Assembly (NCBI RefSeq): GCF_001314225.1
Contig: NZ_CP012697.1
Location: forward strand, 930,001-994,000
Direction: 5' to 3'
DNA from: Microbacterium sp. No. 7
GTDB taxonomy: Bacteria; Actinomycetota; Actinomycetes; Actinomycetales; Microbacteriaceae
Length of the DNA: 64,000 bases
The position numbers and the translations under genes were made by a program. Below the pieces are notes generated by a model. That model searched no databases. It had not been told where the DNA came from and saw nothing but the letters and a program-made list of their open reading frames with translations. Shown piece after piece: positions 60,507 through 64,000 of this stretch (the first letter of the stretch is position 1; each line of letters starts with the position of its first letter).

Positions 60507-61894
60507 GGCGCGAACACCTTTCCGGGATTGAGGATGCCGGTCGGGTCGAACGCGGCCTTGACGCGGCGCTGCAGCTCCCACTGCGCGTCGCCGAGCTCGT
60601 CGCGCAGCCAGCGGCGCTTGAGCACGCCGATGCCGTGCTCGCCCGTGAGGGTCCCGCCGAGGCGCAGCGCGGAGCGGAACAGGTCGTCGGCGGCATCCCA
60701 GACGACCGGCGGCACGTCGGGGCCGTCGAAGACGAAGTTCGGATGCAGGTTGCCATCGCCCGCGTGGCACACGGTCGGGATGCGCAGGCCGTAGGCCGCC
60801 TCGATGCGGGCGATCTCGTCGAACATCGCGGGCATCGCGCTGCGCGGCACCGACACGTCCTCGATGAGCGTCGTGCCGAGCCGCTCCATCGCGGGGTGCA
60901 TCGAGCGGCGCACCGTGAGCAGCAGCTCGCTCTCGGCCTCGTCGGCCGCGACTCGCACGACGCCGCCCGCGTCCCGCAGCACCCCCGCGATCGCCTCGGC
61001 CTCGCCGGCGGCGCCCGGCCCGTCGGTCTGCACCGTGAGCTGTGCCGCACCGGGCGAGGGCGCCGCGAGCCCCAGCAGATCGTGGATCGCGGCGAGGCTC
61101 GCGGCGTCGAGCAGCTCCATGATCGCCGGCTGCCATCCCGCCGCCGTCACGGCGGACGCCGCGAGCGCCGCCGTGCGCACGTCGGCGAAGGTCGCGGCGA
61201 TCGTGCGCGGGCGGCCCGGCACGAGGCGCCGCAGCTTGAGCGTCGCGCCGACGACGACGCCGAGGGTGCCCTCCGAGCCGATCACGAGCGAGGTCAGGTC
61301 GAGGCCCGTGACGCCCTTGACCGTGCGGTGGCCGAGCCGCAGCAGCTCGCCGTCGGCGAGCACGAGGTCGACGCCGAGCACGGCATCGCGCACGACCCCG
61401 TACTTCGCGCACAGCAGGCCGCCCGCGTCCGTCGCGATGTTGCCGCCGACCGTGGAGATCGCGCGGCTCGCGGGGTCGGGCGCCCACCACACGCCGTGCG
61501 GCGCGAGCCGCGCGTCGAGGTCGGCGTTGAGGATGCCGGGCTCGACGACCGCGAGCAGGTCGTCGGCGCGCACCTCGAGCACGCGGTCCATGCGCCGCAC
61601 CGACAGGGCGATCTCGCCGGGGCCGGCGTTCGCGCCGCCCGCGAGACCGGTGCCGGCGCCGCGGGTGACGACGGGCGTGCCCGTCTCGTGGGCGAGGCGC
61701 AGCGTGATCTGCACGTCGGCGACCGACTCGGCGTGCACGACGGCGAGCGGACGGCCCGCCGACGCGTGCCCCGACTTGTCGGCCCGCGCCTCGTCGAGAG
61801 CGTGCGGGGACGTGTCGACGCGCGGGCCGAGCCGCGCGCGCAGCGCTGCGAGCACGTCGGTCGCGGGCGTGCCGGCGACGGCCGCGTCGGTCAT
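60503..61894 (-). CDS. FAD-linked oxidase (GlcD/D-lactate dehydrogenase-like)
   Basis: A 463-residue flavoprotein of the vanillyl-alcohol-oxidase fold. The FAD part reads PLAVVHAESVADVQITLRLAHETGTPVVTRGAGTGLAGGANAGPGEIALSVRRMDRVLEV and ISTVGGNIATDAGGLLCAKYGVVRDAVLGVDLVLADGELLRLGHRTVKGVTGLDLTSLVIGSEGTLGVV. The C-terminal part ends TGEHGIGVLKRRWLRDELGDAQWELQRRVKAAFDPTGILNPGKVF. This is the 2-hydroxyacid (glycolate or D-lactate) oxidase class. No iron-sulfur subunit (GlcF) is nearby. Confidence 0.92.
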   Translation of the reverse strand: MTDAAVAGTPATDVLAALRARLGPRVDTSPHALDEARADKSGHASAGRPLAVVHAESVADVQITLRLAHETGTPVVTRGAGTGLAGGANAGPGEIALSVRRMDRVLEVRADDLLAVVEPGILNADLDARLAPHGVWWAPDPASRAISTVGGNIATDAGGLLCAKYGVVRDAVLGVDLVLADGELLRLGHRTVKGVTGLDLTSLVIGSEGTLGVVVGATLKLRRLVPGRPRTIAATFADVRTAALAASAVTAAGWQPAIMELLDAASLAAIHDLLGLAAPSPGAAQLTVQTDGPGAAGEAEAIAGVLRDAGGVVRVAADEAESELLLTVRRSMHPAMERLGTTLIEDVSVPRSAMPAMFDEIARIEAAYGLRIPTVCHAGDGNLHPNFVFDGPDVPPVVWDAADDLFRSALRLGGTLTGEHGIGVLKRRWLRDELGDAQWELQRRVKAAFDPTGILNPGKVFAP

Positions 61895-61904
61895 GGCGTG
61901 CCGG

Positions 61905-62300
61905 TCACGACAGCCGGCGACGTCCGGAGAGGACCCCGGCGGTCACGGCGACGACCGCGAAGGCCACGCCGACCCACGCCTGCCCCATGTCCCACCAGGC
62001 GAGCGTCGCCGATGCGTAGACGAGCAGCTCGACGAGCGCGCGCACGAACGGATGCACGCGCACGACGGCGCGCGGCGAGACGAACAGGGCCCAGAGCAGG
62101 ATCGCCAGGACGGGCGCGCCGATGCCGATCACGAGGCTCCACGGCATCGGCCAGGTGGCGAAGCCCCAGAAGGCGAGGGTGCCGAAGGCGACGAGCTCGC
62201 ACAGGAGCGCGACGACGTCGAGGGCGGAGATCGCCGGGCGGGTCCCCGCCGCGGGCGGCTGCTCGGGTGCCTCGGGACGGACAGCGGGCGAATCGGCCAT
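61905..62300 (-). CDS. YrdB-family (DUF2568) membrane protein
   Basis: A 131-residue membrane protein with four hydrophobic segments: LDVVALLCELVAFGTLAFWGFATW, WSLVIGIGAPVLAILLWALFV, RALVELLVYASATLAWWDMG and WVGVAFAVVAVTAGVLSG. Sequence PRAVVRVHPFVRALVELLVYASA fits the DUF2568/YrdB family (function unknown). TACACT lies 6 nt before the ATG at 62298-62300, so the mRNA is probably leaderless. Confidence 0.8.
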   Translation of the reverse strand: MADSPAVRPEAPEQPPAAGTRPAISALDVVALLCELVAFGTLAFWGFATWPMPWSLVIGIGAPVLAILLWALFVSPRAVVRVHPFVRALVELLVYASATLAWWDMGQAWVGVAFAVVAVTAGVLSGRRRLS

Positions 62301-62306
62301 GGAGCC

Positions 62307-62312
62307 AGTGTA
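62307..62312 (-). promoter_or_regulatory. -10 box of the YrdB-like gene, leaderless
   Basis: TACACT on the minus strand, then 6 nt (62301-62306) and the ATG. Confidence 0.45.
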
Positions 62313-62380
62313 GGCGTGCGCGTCCGACGGCCTCGAAGCGAGCGGATTCCGGGCCGTGGCGTCCGGTCGGGACGGGTCGC

Positions 62381-64000
62381 TCAGAGCACGTCCTTCAGGG
62401 GGATGGTCGTCGCCGGTCCGACCTCGTCGTCGGTCACGTAGCGCAGCTCGAGGTCGTAGCCGAGCGCGACCTGGAGCGCGTTCGACGAGACCGTCACGGT
62501 GCCGTGGCCCGTCTCGTCGAGCGTGACGCGCGCCTTCTCGCTGCCCTGGATCGACACGACAACCGTCGCACCCGGCTCACCCGCGATCACGAGATCGGCG
62601 GTGTAGAGCAGGATGCCGGATGCCGTCGACGACTCGACCGTCGGCGAGCCCTCGGGAAGCGTCGCGGGCGGCGTAGGCGTCGGGGTCGGCTCCGGTGTCG
62701 GCTCCGGGGTGGGCTCGGGCGTCGGCTCCGGGGTGGGCTCCGGTGTCGGGGTGGGGGTCGGTTCCGGCGTCGGGGTGGGCTCCGGTGTCGGGGTGGGGGT
62801 CGGTTCCGGCGTCGGGGTGGGCTCCGGTGTCGGGGTGGGGGTCGGCTCGGGCGTCAGCGTCGGTGTCGGCTCGGGTGTGAGCGTGGGCTCCGGTGTGAGC
62901 GTCGGTGTCGGTTCCGGTGTGAGCGTGGGAGTGGGCTCCGGCGTGAGCGTGGGTTCCGGGCTCGGTTCGGGCGTGGGCGTCGGCTCGGGCGTGAGTGTGG
63001 GTTCGGGCGTGAGTGTGGGTTCGGGCGTGAGCGTGGGTTCCGGCGTGGGCGTCGGCTCGGGCGTGAGCGTGGGCTCGGGCGTGAGCGTGGGTTCCGGCGT
63101 GGGCGTCGGCTCAGGCGCGAGCGTGGGTTCCGGCGTCAGCGTCGGGACAGGAGTGGGTTCCGGCGTCGGGACGGGTGTCGGTTCCGGTGTCGGAACGGGC
63201 GTGGGCTCCGGTGTCGGAACGGGCGTGGGCTCCGGTGTCGGAACGGGCGTGGGCTCCGGTGTCGGAACGGGCGTGGGCTCCGGCGTCGGAACGGGCGTGG
63301 GCTCCGGCGTCGGAACGGGCGTCGGCTCTGGCGTGGGTTCCGGGGTCGGCTCGGGCGTCGGCGTCGGGTCGGGCCGGACCTGCGGCGTCTCCGGCTCCTC
63401 GGGCGCCGGTTCCGGCGTGGGCTCCGGGGTCGCCTCGGGCTCGGGCGTGGGCTCCGGGGTGGGCTCGGGCGTCGCCTCCGGGGCCGGTTCGGGCGTCGGC
63501 TCCGGCACGAACTCGGGCCGCGGCGTGACGGTCGGCGCCGGCGTCGGCTGCGGCGTGAGCGTGGGGCTCGGAACCGGCGTCGGCGAGAGTCCCGGTGACG
63601 GCGTGGGCGAGGGCCGCGCGGGCGGCGCGTCGCGCGGCGGCGGATCGGGCAGCACGGGCAGGTCGGAGGGCGTGATCGAGGAGCCGCCCGCGGGGGTCGA
63701 CACCTCGACGTCGATCCCCTCGCCGAACGGCGCGGCCGCGTTCGCGATGCTGTCCGAGGGCGGGTTGCCCGGTGCGGTGACGGCGATGGTCGTGGCGACG
63801 GCGGCCCCGGCGACGACGAGCCCGGCCGCGGTGAGCCCGATCATCGCACCCGCGCTGCCGAGCAGTCCGCCGCCGGCCGCTCCCGCGGCCCCGACCGCGC
63901 CGACAGCCGCTGCGCCGGCGGCGCCCACGGAGTCGACGACGTCGGCGAGCGGCGGCACGACGGCATCCGGCAGTGCGGGGGCGGCTCCGGCCGCCAGGGC
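62381..64000 (-). CDS. Partial CDS: membrane-anchored Pro-Thr-Glu repeat protein with C-terminal beta domain
   Basis: The reading frame is open to the window edge, so the N-terminus is missing. From the edge: an Ala-rich stretch, a membrane helix ([24 protein letters not shown]), about 70 Pro-rich residues, about 300 residues of [11 protein letters not shown] repeats, then a 90-residue C-terminal domain ([39 protein letters not shown]) that looks Ig-like. The helix and long extended spacer would hold this domain away from the cell surface. The missing N-terminus would decide its role; a signalling or sigma/anti-sigma module is possible but unseen. Confidence 0.8.
   Translation of the reverse strand, partial: ALAAGAAPALPDAVVPPLADVVDSVGAAGAAAVGAVGAAGAAGGGLLGSAGAMIGLTAAGLVVAGAAVATTIAVTAPGNPPSDSIANAAAPFGEGIDVEVSTPAGGSSITPSDLPVLPDPPPRDAPPARPSPTPSPGLSPTPVPSPTLTPQPTPAPTVTPRPEFVPEPTPEPAPEATPEPTPEPTPEPEATPEPTPEPAPEEPETPQVRPDPTPTPEPTPEPTPEPTPVPTPEPTPVPTPEPTPVPTPEPTPVPTPEPTPVPTPEPTPVPTPEPTPVPTPEPTPVPTLTPEPTLAPEPTPTPEPTLTPEPTLTPEPTPTPEPTLTPEPTLTPEPTLTPEPTPTPEPSPEPTLTPEPTPTLTPEPTPTLTPEPTLTPEPTPTLTPEPTPTPTPEPTPTPEPTPTPTPEPTPTPEPTPTPTPEPTPEPTPEPTPEPTPEPTPTPTPPATLPEGSPTVESSTASGILLYTADLVIAGEPGATVVVSIQGSEKARVTLDETGHGTVTVSSNALQVALGYDLELRYVTDDEVGPATTIPLKDVL
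62690..63570 (-). repeat. Tandem DNA repeats encoding [13 protein letters not shown]
   Basis: Several repeat classes follow one another. The most regular is a 24-nt unit coding for PTPVPTPE, starting every 24 nt at 63191, 63215, 63239, 63263, 63287 and 63311. Other blocks use 18- to 36-nt units coding for PTLTPE or PTPTPEPT. Copies are near-identical in DNA, pointing to recent slippage or unequal crossover; copy number is likely to vary between strains. Confidence 0.9.

Noticed and set aside
62695..63598. Plus-strand open frames with Gly/Arg-rich repeats in the last 1.5 kb
   Set aside because: They mirror the PTPEP repeats of the minus-strand protein. The minus strand has a membrane helix and a folded C-terminal domain; the plus frame has neither.

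Overview
This is a very GC-rich (roughly 70-75 % by eye) chromosomal segment with actinobacterial character. Codons end almost always in G or C, GTG starts are frequent, many adjacent genes overlap by ATGA or GTGA, and -10 boxes of the TANNNT type often sit only 6-9 nt before a start codon (leaderless mRNAs). The gene set (PspC/LuxR two-component system, stand-alone LigD polymerase domain, monomeric isocitrate dehydrogenase, DUF6350 next to purN-purH, an Rv0623-like antitoxin) fits the family Microbacteriaceae, and Microbacterium or a close relative is my best guess. I see no prophage, integrase, transposase or CRISPR array; the window looks like ordinary core and accessory chromosome.

Layout. 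0-9 kb: an SsuABC-type sulfonate/nitrate/taurine-like ABC transporter, a divergent cysteine-synthase-like gene with a 50-bp nested palindrome between them, and three luciferase-like flavin monooxygenases, together probably an organosulfur-scavenging island. 9-14.5 kb: an atypical tRNA-Met-like gene, YccF, and a divergent PspC membrane operon facing a PspC-histidine kinase/LuxR response regulator pair. 14.5-19 kb: LigD polymerase domain, PcrA helicase, VapBC toxin-antitoxin. 19-22.5 kb: MerR regulator with a divergent membrane protein, GNAT, SseB. 22.6-27.5 kb: acyl-CoA dehydrogenase, TetR, SucCD. 27.7-34.4 kb: a five-gene ferric-siderophore uptake operon with a DtxR/IdeR-like iron box and a divergent double AraC regulator. 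34.3-42 kb: a membrane hydrolase interrupted by transmembrane helices, NCS2 purine permease, DUF6350, PurN, PurH. 42.4-48.6 kb: Ada-AlkA fusion plus Ogt (alkylation repair), then a leader peptide and a heterodimeric ABC exporter. 48.7-53.5 kb: GNAT, isocitrate dehydrogenase, L,D-transpeptidase. 53.7-59.8 kb: an amino-sugar uptake and catabolism operon (ROK regulator, ABC transporter lacking its ATPase, ROK kinase, NagB). 60-64 kb: NUDIX, FAD-linked oxidase, YrdB-like protein, and the 3' part of a Pro-Thr-Glu repeat surface protein.

The most unusual signal is between the genes. At least ten intergenic regions, most of them between converging genes, carry inverted hairpins or inverted arrays of short units with an exact 19-21 nt period, each region using its own core word (CGAGGGTGC, CGAGATGGTG, GCATTCTCGGC, CGTTCCCGAGG, TTCAACCGCGGCA, GTTCACAATTCAGGA, GCTGGTTGAGTAGC). 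In addition, the heptamer GGATGCC/GGCATCC is strongly over-represented across genes and gaps, including in hairpin stems, and it brings in codons (GAT, GCA) that are otherwise uncommon here. These two patterns, the split hydrolase, the double AraC protein and the uORF before the ABC exporter are the leads I would follow first.
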